Below, piece after piece: positions 19,446 to 30,205 of a stretch of 64,000 nt of DNA; the first letter of the stretch is position 1, and every line of letters starts with the position of its first letter. This DNA comes from Desulfocapsa sp. (GTDB taxonomy: Bacteria; Desulfobacterota; Desulfobulbia; Desulfobulbales; Desulfocapsaceae). The notes under the pieces were generated by a model that searched no databases, was not told the DNA's origin, and worked only from the letters and a program-made list of their open reading frames with translations. The position numbers were made by a program, and so were the translations under genes. The DNA lies in assembly GCA_024763035.1 (NCBI GenBank), contig JANTGG010000001.1, positions 92,267 through 156,266 on the forward strand. Direction: 5' to 3'.

Positions 19446-21434
19446 ATGAGTTCAAGTGAAGATAAAATTGAAAGCCTGTTAAGTGAAGGTCGAATTTTTG
19501 AGCCTCCCGTTGCCGGACGGGACACTGCAGCCATAGGCAGTATGGACGCTTACAAGGCGGCTTATAAAAAATCCATGGATGATCCGGAAGGTTATTGGGC
19601 AGAGCGTGCCGAAGAGCTGGTAACCTGGGACAGGAAATGGGACAGCGTCCTTGAAGCCGATTTCGATAAGCCTGAGTTCAGCTGGTTCAAGGGAGGCAAG
19701 ATGAATGTCTCCTACAACTGCCTGGATCGTCATCTGACAGATGGTCGCCGTAACAAGGCTGCTCTCATCTGGCAGGGTGAGCCAGAGGACGATGTGAAGG
19801 TGTACACCTATCAGATGCTGCACACAGAAGTGTGTCGTTTTGCCAATGTCTTGAAGAAAAAGGGCGTGAAAAAGGGTGATCGTGTCTCCATTTATCTTCC
19901 CATGATTCCCGAATTGTCCATTGCCCTTCTTGCCTGTGCCCGAATTGGTGCCATGCATTCCGTTGTTTTTGCAGGATTTTCATCTGTTGCCCTGCAGAGC
20001 CGTATTCAGGATTGTGAGGCCAAGGTTCTTGTCACCGCTGATGCCGTTATTCGTGCAGGAAAAACCATCCCTTTAAAACCAAACGCCGACGAAGCTCTCA
20101 GTGAATGCGACACCGTGGAAAACTGTATTGTGGTAAAGCGCGGCGGCAATGATGTTTCCATGACCGATGGCCGTGATACCTGGTGGCACGATGAAGTAAC
20201 TGCCGAAGGAATTGCCTCAACCTGCGAGCCGGAGTCCATGGACGCTGAGGATATTCTTTTTATTCTGTATACTTCCGGTTCCACCGGGAAGCCGAAAGGC
20301 GTGGTGCACACCACTGCCGGCTATCTCACCTATGCCATGCATACCTGCCAGTATGTCTTTGATATGAAAGACGATGATGTGTACTGGTGTACAGCCGATA
20401 TCGGCTGGGTAACCGGTCATTCTTACATCCTTTATGGTCCACTGGGACTGGGAGCAACCTCTATCATGTTTGAGGGTGTTCCAACCTATCCGGGACCGGA
20501 TCGTTTCTGGAAGATTGTGGAAAAATTCCAGGTAAACACCTTTTATACCGCGCCCACCGTTATCCGTGCTCTTATGCGTGACGGTGATGGTCCCACCCAG
20601 CGTTACGATCTTTCAAGTCTCCGTATTCTCGGGTCTGTGGGTGAGCCTATCAATCCAGAAGCATGGATGTGGTATCATGTCAATATCGGCAAGGAGAAAC
20701 TGCCCATCGTTGATACCTGGTGGCAGACAGAAACCGGTGGTATCATGATTGCCCCGCTACCCTACGCCACACCGTTGAAGCCAGGCTCTGCAACCTATCC
20801 GCTGCCCGGTATTGATGCAGTTATCTATAACGAAGAGGGTGAAGAGGCCAGCCCGAATGAGGGAGGCCATCTTGTTATCCGTAAACCTTGGCCCGGTATG
20901 CTTCGCGGGGTATTTGGCGATCCTGCACGATACAAGAAGGCGTACTTCAGTCGTTACGCGAATACCTACGATCCCGAAGATGGTGCCCGTGTGGATGATG
21001 ACGGGTATTTCTGGATCATGGGACGTCTTGATGACGTGGTGAATGTTTCCGGACATCGTCTGGGAACGGCTGAGATCGAATCTGCCCTTGTCTCCTATCC
21101 GCAGATTGCAGAGGCCGCCGTTGTCGGTATGCCTCACAAGATCAAGGGGCAGGCTGTCTATGCCTTTGTTACGCCCAATACCGGAGTTGAGCAGACACCC
21201 GAACTCCTTGCCGAGTTGCGTGTTCATGTTCGTAAAGAGATCGGACCCATTGCCACTCCGGATGCCATCCAGTATGCTCCCGGTCTTCCTAAAACCAGAA
21301 GCGGAAAGATCATGCGCCGTGTTCTTCGTAAGATTGCCGCCAATGATTTCGAGAACTTCGGGGATACGTCAACCCTTGCAGATCCTTCTGTTGTTGATGA
21401 TCTTATCAATGGCAAAAAAGCTCTGGATAAATAA
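19446..21434 (+). CDS. acs: Acetyl-CoA synthetase
   Basis: ILYTSGSTGKPKGVVHTTAGYL; VDTWWQTETGG; GLPKTRSGKIMRRVLR. Confidence 0.97.
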   Translation: MSSSEDKIESLLSEGRIFEPPVAGRDTAAIGSMDAYKAAYKKSMDDPEGYWAERAEELVTWDRKWDSVLEADFDKPEFSWFKGGKMNVSYNCLDRHLTDGRRNKAALIWQGEPEDDVKVYTYQMLHTEVCRFANVLKKKGVKKGDRVSIYLPMIPELSIALLACARIGAMHSVVFAGFSSVALQSRIQDCEAKVLVTADAVIRAGKTIPLKPNADEALSECDTVENCIVVKRGGNDVSMTDGRDTWWHDEVTAEGIASTCEPESMDAEDILFILYTSGSTGKPKGVVHTTAGYLTYAMHTCQYVFDMKDDDVYWCTADIGWVTGHSYILYGPLGLGATSIMFEGVPTYPGPDRFWKIVEKFQVNTFYTAPTVIRALMRDGDGPTQRYDLSSLRILGSVGEPINPEAWMWYHVNIGKEKLPIVDTWWQTETGGIMIAPLPYATPLKPGSATYPLPGIDAVIYNEEGEEASPNEGGHLVIRKPWPGMLRGVFGDPARYKKAYFSRYANTYDPEDGARVDDDGYFWIMGRLDDVVNVSGHRLGTAEIESALVSYPQIAEAAVVGMPHKIKGQAVYAFVTPNTGVEQTPELLAELRVHVRKEIGPIATPDAIQYAPGLPKTRSGKIMRRVLRKIAANDFENFGDTSTLADPSVVDDLINGKKALDK

Positions 21435-21614
21435 GCAGGAAATGTTCCCCATGAAGGAAAGTACAGTTCCTCTGATACCGTTTTATTATTTGTGGAGAAC
21501 TGTATTGTAGTGCGAAAAGCGGGATTTTCTGTTGCAGGAAATCCCGCTTTTTCAGTTATTGAGATCCGTTTGTGTGCTGTCAGCAGGTACTGAACGTGAA
21601 GCCAGGATACCCGT

Positions 21615-23543
21615 ATGTCGCAAAATGATGATATTCATAGAGTTGCACCAGAGATGGCGATAGCCTTTTTCAGGGAGATTCTGCCATTTAATGAACTCGA
21701 TGATGATACCTTGATAGATATTTCCCGCCATTGCCGGGTTGATTTCTTTCCTAAAGGTACCAGAATCTTCACCGCCGGCGAAACGGAAATCACCCATCTT
21801 CATCTGATTCAGCGAGGCGGGGTTAAGGCATTTATCGAGGATGAACACGGGGAGGTAACCCTTAAGGATTTTCGTGGAGAAGGAGCGTATATCGGGGCAC
21901 TGGCAATTATTCGCGGTACACCTGCGAATTTGAACATTGAAACAGTGGAAGATACATTTTGTTTTCTGCTGCCCAGTGAAATATTCACAAAACTTGTAGA
22001 GCAGCAGCCCTCTTTTGCCCATTACTACCTGAAAAGCTTTTCAGAAAAAATTGTAAACACCGCCTATAACGAACTGCGTCATCATAAGGTCTCGGCACGA
22101 AGCGGCGATGATCTTTACCTGTTTTCTGTGCGGGTGGGGGATCTGGTGAAAACACTGCGCAAGGTCTCTGCCAAAAGTTCCATTCAGGCGGCAGCTGCGA
22201 CCATGGCTGAGTATCGGGTGGGGAGTCTGCTGGTGCATGATGTTCAGGATGAGGAAAAGATCATCGGCATTATTACCGATCGGGATCTGCGCGCAAAGGT
22301 GGTGGCGGCAGGGCTTGACTATAACCTGCCCGTGGAACATATTATGACCGGACCGGTACAGACCGTTCTCTCCCAGTCGCTCTGTTTTGATGTGTTACTG
22401 AAAATGATGTCCACCTCCATTCACCATCTGGCTGTGGAACGGGGCGGGCGGGTGATCGGCGTGGTGACCTCCCATGATATCATGCTCCTTCAGGGGCATT
22501 CGCCGTACTATCTGTTCAAGGAGATTCGTGGACAGCAGCAGATCAGTGGACTGTACGTCCTGGCACAGAAAATTCCAGAGGTGATTCGGGGGCTCATTAA
22601 AGAGGGGGCAAAGGCAGGCAACATCACCCAGATGATTGCCATCTTAAACGATCATATCCTGGAACGGATGCTTACCCTGCTTGAGGAGGAACTGGGAAAA
22701 CCACCTGTTTCCTACTGCTGGCTGCTTATGGGCAGTGAGGGGCGGAGGGAACAGACCTTTAAGACGGATCAGGATAATGCCATTCTCTATGCAGATCCTG
22801 CCAATGAGGAAGAGAAAAAAGCTGCGGAAACGTATTTTAAAGAGTTTGCGACACGGGCTATTGAGCATCTGGTAAATTGCGGATACCCCCTTTGTCCAGG
22901 GGAGATCATGGCAATAAATCCCAAATGGTGCCAGCCCCTCTCTGTCTGGAAAGGGTATTTCAGCAGATGGATCAGTGCACCGGATCCAACAGAGCTGCTC
23001 CATGCGACAATCTTTTTTGATTTTCGTTCGGGCTTTGGCGATCACCTACTTGCTAAACGACTGCGACAGCATCTGAATGAGCAGGCAAAGAGCCAGGATA
23101 TCTTTCTTTTTCATCTCGCCCGGCAGTGTATGTCCACCCGCACTCCGCTCTCCTTTTTCAAAAACTTTATCGTTGATAAGGATGGAGAGCATAAAAATGC
23201 ACTGGATATAAAGCGTCAGGGGCTTACCCCCTATGTGAATTTTGCACGCGTGCTGGCTCTTAGTCATGGTATTAACGAGACAAATACCCTGGCACGGCTG
23301 AAGGCCTTGCATGATTCCGAGTTTTTGAGCAGGGAATTGTGGGAGGCGGCAAACGATGCCTATGAGCTGCAGATGCAGCAGCGTCTGATTCATCAGTTGG
23401 CACAGATAGAAGAAGGAGTTTTGCCTGACAATCATATTAATCCGGAACAGCTTTCCGCCCTGGAGCGGAGAATGTTAAAAGATGCCTTTGCGGTGATTGA
23501 ACGGCTCTACTCCGTGCTGGATAAAAAGTTTCCGGTAGCCTGA
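21615..23543 (+). CDS. cNMP-binding/CBS-pair/DUF294 putative nucleotidyltransferase
   Basis: cNMP-binding N-term, two CBS motifs (IIGIITDRDLRAKVV; VIGVVTSHDIMLL), LMGSEGRREQTFKTDQDNAILY. Confidence 0.88.
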   Translation: MSQNDDIHRVAPEMAIAFFREILPFNELDDDTLIDISRHCRVDFFPKGTRIFTAGETEITHLHLIQRGGVKAFIEDEHGEVTLKDFRGEGAYIGALAIIRGTPANLNIETVEDTFCFLLPSEIFTKLVEQQPSFAHYYLKSFSEKIVNTAYNELRHHKVSARSGDDLYLFSVRVGDLVKTLRKVSAKSSIQAAAATMAEYRVGSLLVHDVQDEEKIIGIITDRDLRAKVVAAGLDYNLPVEHIMTGPVQTVLSQSLCFDVLLKMMSTSIHHLAVERGGRVIGVVTSHDIMLLQGHSPYYLFKEIRGQQQISGLYVLAQKIPEVIRGLIKEGAKAGNITQMIAILNDHILERMLTLLEEELGKPPVSYCWLLMGSEGRREQTFKTDQDNAILYADPANEEEKKAAETYFKEFATRAIEHLVNCGYPLCPGEIMAINPKWCQPLSVWKGYFSRWISAPDPTELLHATIFFDFRSGFGDHLLAKRLRQHLNEQAKSQDIFLFHLARQCMSTRTPLSFFKNFIVDKDGEHKNALDIKRQGLTPYVNFARVLALSHGINETNTLARLKALHDSEFLSRELWEAANDAYELQMQQRLIHQLAQIEEGVLPDNHINPEQLSALERRMLKDAFAVIERLYSVLDKKFPVA

Positions 23544-23544
23544 G

Positions 23545-24258
23545 ATGATCAATCCGTTTAAGCCTGCCGGCTGGTTCAGTGCACCGCATCCGCTGCTCCG
23601 GAAGAATAAGGAGTTTTTCAACAGCTTTGATCAGAACAGACCGCTTACGGAGTACACCTTCGTGGTCTGTGACACTGAACTTACCGGTTTAAATAAAAAA
23701 AAAGACGAACTGATATCCATTGGTGCGGTGATGATACGGGATCTGCAGATCGACCTTTCGTCCATGTTTCATCACTTTATTCGCCCGCAGAATCTTGACG
23801 CCACCCGGGCGACCCTGGTGCATCGAATCACCCCGGAGCAGCTGGAAAACGCCCAAAGTGCAGAAGAAATCATGCCGAAATTTGTGGAGTATATCCACGG
23901 CAGTCTTCTCGTGGGGCATTATCTGCCCCTGGATATGCATTTTTTAAATAAGGCAACGAAGAGAGTCATGGGGGGGACGCTGTCCAATCCCGGGGTTGAT
24001 ACCATGCGCATGGCACAGGGATATAAACGGGTGCAGCTTGGACATTACCACGAACATAATCCAAGAGAGATCAGCTACAGCCTTGATGATCTCGGGGTGG
24101 AATATAACCTGCCGCTTTTTAAACCCCATGATGCTCTGGAGGATGCACTGCAGACAGCCTATCTTTTTTTGTTTTTTATAAAGAAATTTCGTAAGGGCGG
24201 GCTGGTAACATTGAAAGATATTTTCCAATCCGGAAGGGTCGGAAGTTTGCGATATTAA
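23545..24258 (+). CDS. 3'-5' exonuclease (DnaQ-like)
   Basis: FVVCDTELTGLNKKKDELISIGAV; LVGHYLPLDMHFLN; HDALEDALQTAYLFL. Confidence 0.85.
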   Translation: MINPFKPAGWFSAPHPLLRKNKEFFNSFDQNRPLTEYTFVVCDTELTGLNKKKDELISIGAVMIRDLQIDLSSMFHHFIRPQNLDATRATLVHRITPEQLENAQSAEEIMPKFVEYIHGSLLVGHYLPLDMHFLNKATKRVMGGTLSNPGVDTMRMAQGYKRVQLGHYHEHNPREISYSLDDLGVEYNLPLFKPHDALEDALQTAYLFLFFIKKFRKGGLVTLKDIFQSGRVGSLRY

Positions 24259-24428
24259 ATAACAAGATTCAGGGAGTAGGAGTGGTATCTATTCCCATAA
24301 AATAATTGTTGGTGAAGAGGTGTCAAGCCCTGTCCAGTAAGGCATTGACACCGATTTTAAAGTCATGGTATAAATTATGGCATGATAAATAGTTTTATTC
24401 TTATGTTCATTAAGGAGGAGAGAAAATT

Positions 24429-24683
24429 ATGAATGACGCTCGGAAGTATTGGCAGGCTAACATCCGGTTGGTAATCGGATGTCTGGTCGTTTGGTTTGTG
24501 GTTTCATTTGGTTGCGGCATCTTTTTTGTGCAGCAACTGAATACCATAACAATCCTGGGGGGGTATCCACTTGGTTTCTGGTTTGCCCAGCAGGGTTCAA
24601 TTTACAGCTTTGTGGTTCTGATCTTTTTTTACGCCTGGCGTATGAATCAGCTGGATAAAAAATTCAACGTCAGCGAAGACTAG
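24429..24683 (+). CDS. DUF4212-type small symporter-associated subunit
   Basis: YWQANIRLVIGCLVVWFVVSFGCGIFF...GGYPLGFWFAQQGSIYSFVVLIFFYAWRMN; directly upstream of SSS-family permease. Confidence 0.85.
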   Translation: MNDARKYWQANIRLVIGCLVVWFVVSFGCGIFFVQQLNTITILGGYPLGFWFAQQGSIYSFVVLIFFYAWRMNQLDKKFNVSED

Positions 24684-24695
24684 GGAGAGAGAAGA

Positions 24696-26474
24696 ATGAC
24701 AAATCTACAATTATGGACCTATTGTGTTGTAGGGGCAACCTTTGCTCTCTATATCTTTATTGCCATCAAGGCACGTGCAGGCACAACAGGTGAATTTTAT
24801 GTTGCCGGTAAAGGTGTGCATCCTGTTCTTAATGGTATGGCAACGGGTGCTGACTGGATGTCTGCAGCCTCTTTTATTTCCATGGCCGGTCTTATTGCCT
24901 TCAAGGGCTATGACGCATCCGTCTATCTTATGGGCTGGACAGGCGGATACTGCCTCCTTGCCATGCTCCTTGCTCCGTATCTTCGTAAGTATGGTAAGTT
25001 CACTGTACCGGAGTTCATCGGTGACAGGTTCTACTCTCAGACTGCACGCGTTGTTGCTGTTATCTGTCTGATTGTTGCCTCCCTTACCTATGTTATCGGT
25101 CAGATGAAGGGTATCGGTGTTGCCTTTTCCCGTTTCCTTGAGATTCCGTTCAACTACGGACTGTTCCTCGGAATGGGTATTGTCTTTATCTACGCCGTAC
25201 TTGGTGGTATGAAGGGGGTTACCTATACCCAGATTGCCCAGTACTGTGTCCTGATCTTTGCCTATACCGTACCTGCTATCTTTATTTCCCTGCAGCTCAC
25301 CGGAGTTGCCCTTCCTCAGCTCGGTCTGGGAGCGGCAATGTCTGACGGCTCGGGAATGTTCCTTCTGGAGAAGATGGACAAGACGCTGGTGGATCTAGGT
25401 TTTGCGGCCTATACGACGCAGAAGGGGAGTACGTTGAATATGTTTCTCCTGACCATGTCGCTGATGATTGGTACCGCAGGCCTTCCCCATGTTATTACAA
25501 GGTTCTTCACCGTACCCAAGGTAAAAGATGCCCGTTCATCTGCCGGTTGGGCACTTGTGTTTATTGCGATCCTTTACACCACCGCCCCCGGCGTTGGAGC
25601 AATGGCCCGTTTGAATCTTGTCAACACCATTCAGGCTGATTCCATCGCTCCTGATACCTCACAGAATCTGAAGATCGATGCCCTTCCCGCCTGGTTTACC
25701 AACTGGGAAAAGACCGGTCTCCTGAAATATGAGGATAAAAACGGTGACGGACGTATCCAGTATGTGGGTAAAAACTTTAAAGGCGTAGACGCAAACGGTA
25801 AGATTATTGAAAACGAGATGGTTAAGGTCGATCGGGATATCATGGTTCTTGCCAATCCCGAGATTGCCCAGCTGCCCAACTGGGTTATTGCCCTTGTTGC
25901 CGCTGGTGGAATCGCCGCTGCTCTGTCCACTGCTGCCGGTCTGCTTCTTGCCATTTCCTCTGCGATATCCCATGATATCGTGAAGGGTATCATTGCCAAG
26001 AATATTGATGATAAAACCGAACTTATGGCGGGTCGTGTTGCCATGTCCGGTGCCATTCTTGTGGCGGGGTATCTCGGACTGCATCCTCCCGGATTCGCGG
26101 CCCAGGTCGTTGCCCTTGCCTTTGGCCTGGCAGCGTCTTCAATCTTCCCCGCGTTGATGATGGGAATTTTTGCAAAACGTGTGAATAATACCGGTGCAGT
26201 ACTTGGAATGCTTGCAGGTCTCGGTACCACCCTTGTCTATATCTTCTGGTTCAAGGGCTGGTTCTTTCTTCCGGGAACTGCCATGGCTCCAGACAATGCT
26301 GCCAACTGGGTGCTCGGGATATCACCGGGTTCATTTGGTGCGGTTGGTGCGGTTATCAACTTTATTGTTGCTCTCACCGTGTCCAGCTTTACCGCTCCTC
26401 CCCCAGAGCACATTCAGCATCTTGTTGAGGACATTCGTGTTCCCATGGGAGCGGGGGCTGCTGTGGATCACTAA
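24696..26474 (+). CDS. Sodium:solute symporter (acetate-permease-like)
   Basis: SSS family: AGKGVHPVLNGMATGADWMSAASFISMAGLIAFKGYDASVYLMGWTGGY. Confidence 0.88.
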   Translation: MTNLQLWTYCVVGATFALYIFIAIKARAGTTGEFYVAGKGVHPVLNGMATGADWMSAASFISMAGLIAFKGYDASVYLMGWTGGYCLLAMLLAPYLRKYGKFTVPEFIGDRFYSQTARVVAVICLIVASLTYVIGQMKGIGVAFSRFLEIPFNYGLFLGMGIVFIYAVLGGMKGVTYTQIAQYCVLIFAYTVPAIFISLQLTGVALPQLGLGAAMSDGSGMFLLEKMDKTLVDLGFAAYTTQKGSTLNMFLLTMSLMIGTAGLPHVITRFFTVPKVKDARSSAGWALVFIAILYTTAPGVGAMARLNLVNTIQADSIAPDTSQNLKIDALPAWFTNWEKTGLLKYEDKNGDGRIQYVGKNFKGVDANGKIIENEMVKVDRDIMVLANPEIAQLPNWVIALVAAGGIAAALSTAAGLLLAISSAISHDIVKGIIAKNIDDKTELMAGRVAMSGAILVAGYLGLHPPGFAAQVVALAFGLAASSIFPALMMGIFAKRVNNTGAVLGMLAGLGTTLVYIFWFKGWFFLPGTAMAPDNAANWVLGISPGSFGAVGAVINFIVALTVSSFTAPPPEHIQHLVEDIRVPMGAGAAVDH

Positions 26475-26506
26475 GCAGAATCCGTTAAGCAGTCTGTCTT
26501 TTGACA

Positions 26507-26548
26507 GCAAAAAACGCATCCGTAATCTTTACGGATGCGTTTTTTTGG
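26507..26548. terminator. Rho-independent terminator after symporter
   Basis: AAAAACGCATCCGTAA tct TTACGGATGCGTTTTTTT. Confidence 0.92.
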
Positions 26549-26735
26549 TTTAAGGAAAAAACAATATTGCTAATGACTTCTCTGGTCCTTTATGAATGGA
26601 AAGGTGTAATGGAATTTTTTGCTGTCTATTTATCTGAGACTTTATTAATGGTGCTTGTCAGAATGAACGGGGAAACGGTGTCTGAACATACTGTATCCCC
26701 TGATGAATTAAATATTAATATTAAGAGAGAAGAAA

Positions 26736-27293
26736 ATGAGTCCGGGATTGTTGTGCCCTGAAAATTGCTACCTGCACATAATTGACCCGCAGGAACAGTT
26801 GATGAATCAGATTCATGGGGCGGAGAGGGTCAGTAAAACCATCCTTCAAATGATTCACTGTGCCCGGATAATCGGCATACCGATTATTGCCAACACACAG
26901 TATAAAAAAGGGCTGGGAGGATATGTTCCGGAACTTGAAGCCGAAATGGACAATATTCCGCGACCTGATAAGCTTGCGTTTAATGCCCTTGCTGATCCGG
27001 AGACCAGGAGTCTGGTTACTGGGCTGCCGTCAGAGGTGAACACTGCCATACTGGTTGGTGTGGAAACGCATATCTGTATTTATCAGACAGCGGCGGGGCT
27101 GCAGGAGATGGGGATCCTGCCCTGGATTGCAGCCGACGGAGTGTCATCCCGAACCCATGAAAATTATCAGCTCGGGCTTATGCGGCTGCGAGACATGGGA
27201 GCAGCCGTTGGTCCTGCTGAGATGATCCTCTACGAATTGCTTGCAAAAGCCGGAACCGCTCAGTTTAAAGCAGTCCTTCCCCATATTTTATAA
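26736..27293 (+). CDS. Isochorismatase-family hydrolase
   Basis: LHIIDPQEQLMNQIHG...GIPIIANTQYKKGLG...ILVGVETHICIYQTAAGLQEMG. Confidence 0.85.
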   Translation: MSPGLLCPENCYLHIIDPQEQLMNQIHGAERVSKTILQMIHCARIIGIPIIANTQYKKGLGGYVPELEAEMDNIPRPDKLAFNALADPETRSLVTGLPSEVNTAILVGVETHICIYQTAAGLQEMGILPWIAADGVSSRTHENYQLGLMRLRDMGAAVGPAEMILYELLAKAGTAQFKAVLPHIL

Positions 27294-27316
27294 CTTCAAA
27301 TAAAAAAGTTGCCGCC

Positions 27317-29965
27317 ATGAAAGGAAATGAGATCCGAAAGCGTTTTTTAGAGTATTTCGTCAGTCATGATCATACACAGGTAGACAGTTCTTCCCTGGTT
27401 CCCCAGGATGACCCCACACTGCTTTTTGTCAATGCAGGAATGGTACAGTTTAAAACAGTCTTTATGGGTGAGGAGAAACGTGATTATACGCGTGCAACCA
27501 CATCCCAGCGCTGCGTTCGTGCCGGTGGAAAGCATAACGATCTGGAAAATGTCGGCTATACAGCCCGGCATCATACCTTTTTTGAGATGCTTGGAAACTT
27601 TTCCTTTGGCGATTATTTTAAGGAAGATGCCATCCGTTTTGCCTGGGAATTCCTGATTCAGGAATTAAAACTGCCGGCGGAACAGATGTGGGTCTCAGTC
27701 TTTGATGATGATGATGAGGCATTCGAGTTATGGGAGAAGGTGGAAGATCTTCCCAAAGGACGTATTGTTCGTCTCGGGGAAAAGGATAACTTCTGGGCAA
27801 TGGGGGATACCGGGCCGTGCGGTCCCTGCTCGGAAATACATATAGATCTTGGTCGGGAGGCAGGGTGTGATCGTCCAGACTGTGCAGTGGGTTGTGATTG
27901 TGATCGCTTCCTGGAGCTGTGGAATCTTGTCTTTATGCAGTTTAACCGATCAGAAGACGGTACCATGACCCCCTTGCCAAAACCGTCCATTGATACAGGG
28001 ATGGGGCTTGAACGGGTGGCTGCTGTTATGCAGGGGAAGTTCAATAATTACGATTCCGATCTTTTCAGCCCCATCATCGCCAAACTTGAGAAACTCTCCG
28101 GAAAGAAGTATCTGGTGGATCAGGCAGATACCACTGCAATGCGTGTGATTGCGGACCATGCACGGGCAACAACCTTTCTGGTGGCAGACGGAGTCCTTCC
28201 TTCCAATGAGGGGCGCGGTTACGTGCTGCGTCGGGTGATGCGTAGGGCCATCCGTTACGGCAGGTCTCTTGGACTCACAAAAACCTTTCTGGACGGTGTT
28301 ACGACAGTGGTTACTGAGATAATGGCGGAGGCCTATCCGCACCTGCTGGACTGTGCTGAACTGTTGAAAAAAGTCGTGAACAATGAAGAGCTGCGTTTTG
28401 GAGAAACCCTGGAAAACGGTCTGGATCTGCTTGACCGGGAACTGGCATCTCTGCAGAAGGCCGGCAGGAAGACGGTACAGGGTGATTTTATCTTTAAACT
28501 GTACGATACCTTCGGATTTCCTGTGGATATCGTTCGGGATATTTCCCTGGAACGCGGCATGGATTTTGATGGTGCAGGCTTTGAAAAGGCAATGGAAAAT
28601 CAACGCTCCCAGTCACGTGCTTCGCAGAAAGGCGAGGGGGTACGTTTGCTTGGGTCTGGCGTGAAGCACTTCATTGAGAGTGGAAAAAAGAGTGAATTTG
28701 TGGGCTATGACGTCCTTGAAGCAGATGCTGAGGTGTATGGGATTCTTGATGGTGACGGCAGGGTTGTGGAGAGTCTTGCGTCCGGTATGAAAGGTCAGCT
28801 GTTTGCTGCAAAGACTCCCTTTTATGCGGAATCAGGCGGGCAGTCGGGAGATAGTGGAGAGGTTATCTGGCAGTCAGGAAGGGCGGTAGTGCACACTACG
28901 TTTAGTGAGGGTGATGGTATTATTCTTCATTCCATTGAGGTTAAAGAGGGAACACTTACGGTCGGCAGCAATGTGCAGCTGCGGGTCACTGCAGGTGAAC
29001 GTGCCGCCACGGCGGCAAACCATACAGCAACGCACCTTCTCCAGGCAACATTAAAAGAGTTGCTCGGTGATCATGTCAAGCAGGCAGGGTCACTGGTTGC
29101 ACCCAACAGGCTGCGGTTTGATTTTACCCATTTCTCACCTCTTAGTATGGAAGAAATTCAGCAGATTGAGCAGAAGGTGAACGCACAAATCCGCAGTAAC
29201 CTGAGAGCTGATACCAGAGTTCTTGGTCGTGAACAGGCAATAGAAGAGGGGGCAACAGCCCTTTTTGGGGAAAAATATGGTGAGAGTGTGCGGGTGGTCT
29301 CTTTAGGAGATGTGAGCAAGGAGCTTTGCGGCGGTACCCATGTGTCGGCGACGGGGGAGATTGGACTGTTTCAGATTATTTCAGAAACAGGTATTGCGGC
29401 GGGTGTCCGGAGGATAGAAGCTGCAACCGGGCGTGGAGCCCTTCAGCGGATGCAGGAGATGGTTCTCCAGGAAAAGGCGATCTGTGAACAACTGCATGTA
29501 CAGTCTGATGGTATCAGCGATAAGCTCGAGCTGCTGGCAAATACGAATAAGCGCCTGGAGAAGCAGGTCTCGGAGTTGTCCACCCGACTTGCCGCATCGG
29601 GTATGACCGATCTGCTGGCAGATGCTGTGGAAGTGGAGGGGATAAAAGTGGTGGCGGCAGAGATTCCGCTGGACAGTCCAAAAACGCTCCGGGAAGCTGG
29701 TGATAAGCTGCGGGATGATATGGGGAGCGGCGTGGCAGTTCTTGGCGGCGAGATAAATGGTAAGGCGGCACTGCTTGCTATAGTTTCCAAAGATCTGACG
29801 AAAAAGATTAAAGCAGGTGATCTGGTGAACAGGGTTGCTGCGATTGTAGGAGGGAAGGGGGGCGGTCGGCCGGATATGGCACAGGCTGGCGGAACCATGC
29901 CGGATAAGATTGCCGAAGCAGTTGCCTCCGTTGAAGAACAGGTGCGGCAGTTACTGACAGAGTAA
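27317..29965 (+). CDS. alaS: Alanyl-tRNA synthetase
   Basis: RKRFLEYFVSHDHTQVDSSSLVPQDDPTLLFVNAGMVQFK; CGGTHVSATGEIGLFQI. Confidence 0.97.
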   Translation: MKGNEIRKRFLEYFVSHDHTQVDSSSLVPQDDPTLLFVNAGMVQFKTVFMGEEKRDYTRATTSQRCVRAGGKHNDLENVGYTARHHTFFEMLGNFSFGDYFKEDAIRFAWEFLIQELKLPAEQMWVSVFDDDDEAFELWEKVEDLPKGRIVRLGEKDNFWAMGDTGPCGPCSEIHIDLGREAGCDRPDCAVGCDCDRFLELWNLVFMQFNRSEDGTMTPLPKPSIDTGMGLERVAAVMQGKFNNYDSDLFSPIIAKLEKLSGKKYLVDQADTTAMRVIADHARATTFLVADGVLPSNEGRGYVLRRVMRRAIRYGRSLGLTKTFLDGVTTVVTEIMAEAYPHLLDCAELLKKVVNNEELRFGETLENGLDLLDRELASLQKAGRKTVQGDFIFKLYDTFGFPVDIVRDISLERGMDFDGAGFEKAMENQRSQSRASQKGEGVRLLGSGVKHFIESGKKSEFVGYDVLEADAEVYGILDGDGRVVESLASGMKGQLFAAKTPFYAESGGQSGDSGEVIWQSGRAVVHTTFSEGDGIILHSIEVKEGTLTVGSNVQLRVTAGERAATAANHTATHLLQATLKELLGDHVKQAGSLVAPNRLRFDFTHFSPLSMEEIQQIEQKVNAQIRSNLRADTRVLGREQAIEEGATALFGEKYGESVRVVSLGDVSKELCGGTHVSATGEIGLFQIISETGIAAGVRRIEAATGRGALQRMQEMVLQEKAICEQLHVQSDGISDKLELLANTNKRLEKQVSELSTRLAASGMTDLLADAVEVEGIKVVAAEIPLDSPKTLREAGDKLRDDMGSGVAVLGGEINGKAALLAIVSKDLTKKIKAGDLVNRVAAIVGGKGGGRPDMAQAGGTMPDKIAEAVASVEEQVRQLLTE

Positions 29966-30205
29966 TGGTTTTCCTGGATGGTGAGAGGTGTTTGCCGCCG
30001 GGATAAATCTGACCTAAAAGCAGAAAATTGAAGTGCGTTGGAAGCTGAGGGGCTATTCATTTTTTCGGTCTTTTATAGCTCTATCTATTTTACAAAAAAG
30101 TTGACAGCTTAATTGAATTAAGGTACAACCGGATTTCGTATTGTGAATCGCTATTCATTTTAGACAGATTTATTTGAATTATCTTAGCTAATCAGGAGCG
30201 GAAAA

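Noticed and set aside
26501-26761. 86-aa plus ORF between the symporter terminator and isochorismatase gene
   Set aside because: Begins inside the terminator hairpin and has no recognisable motif; probably chance.
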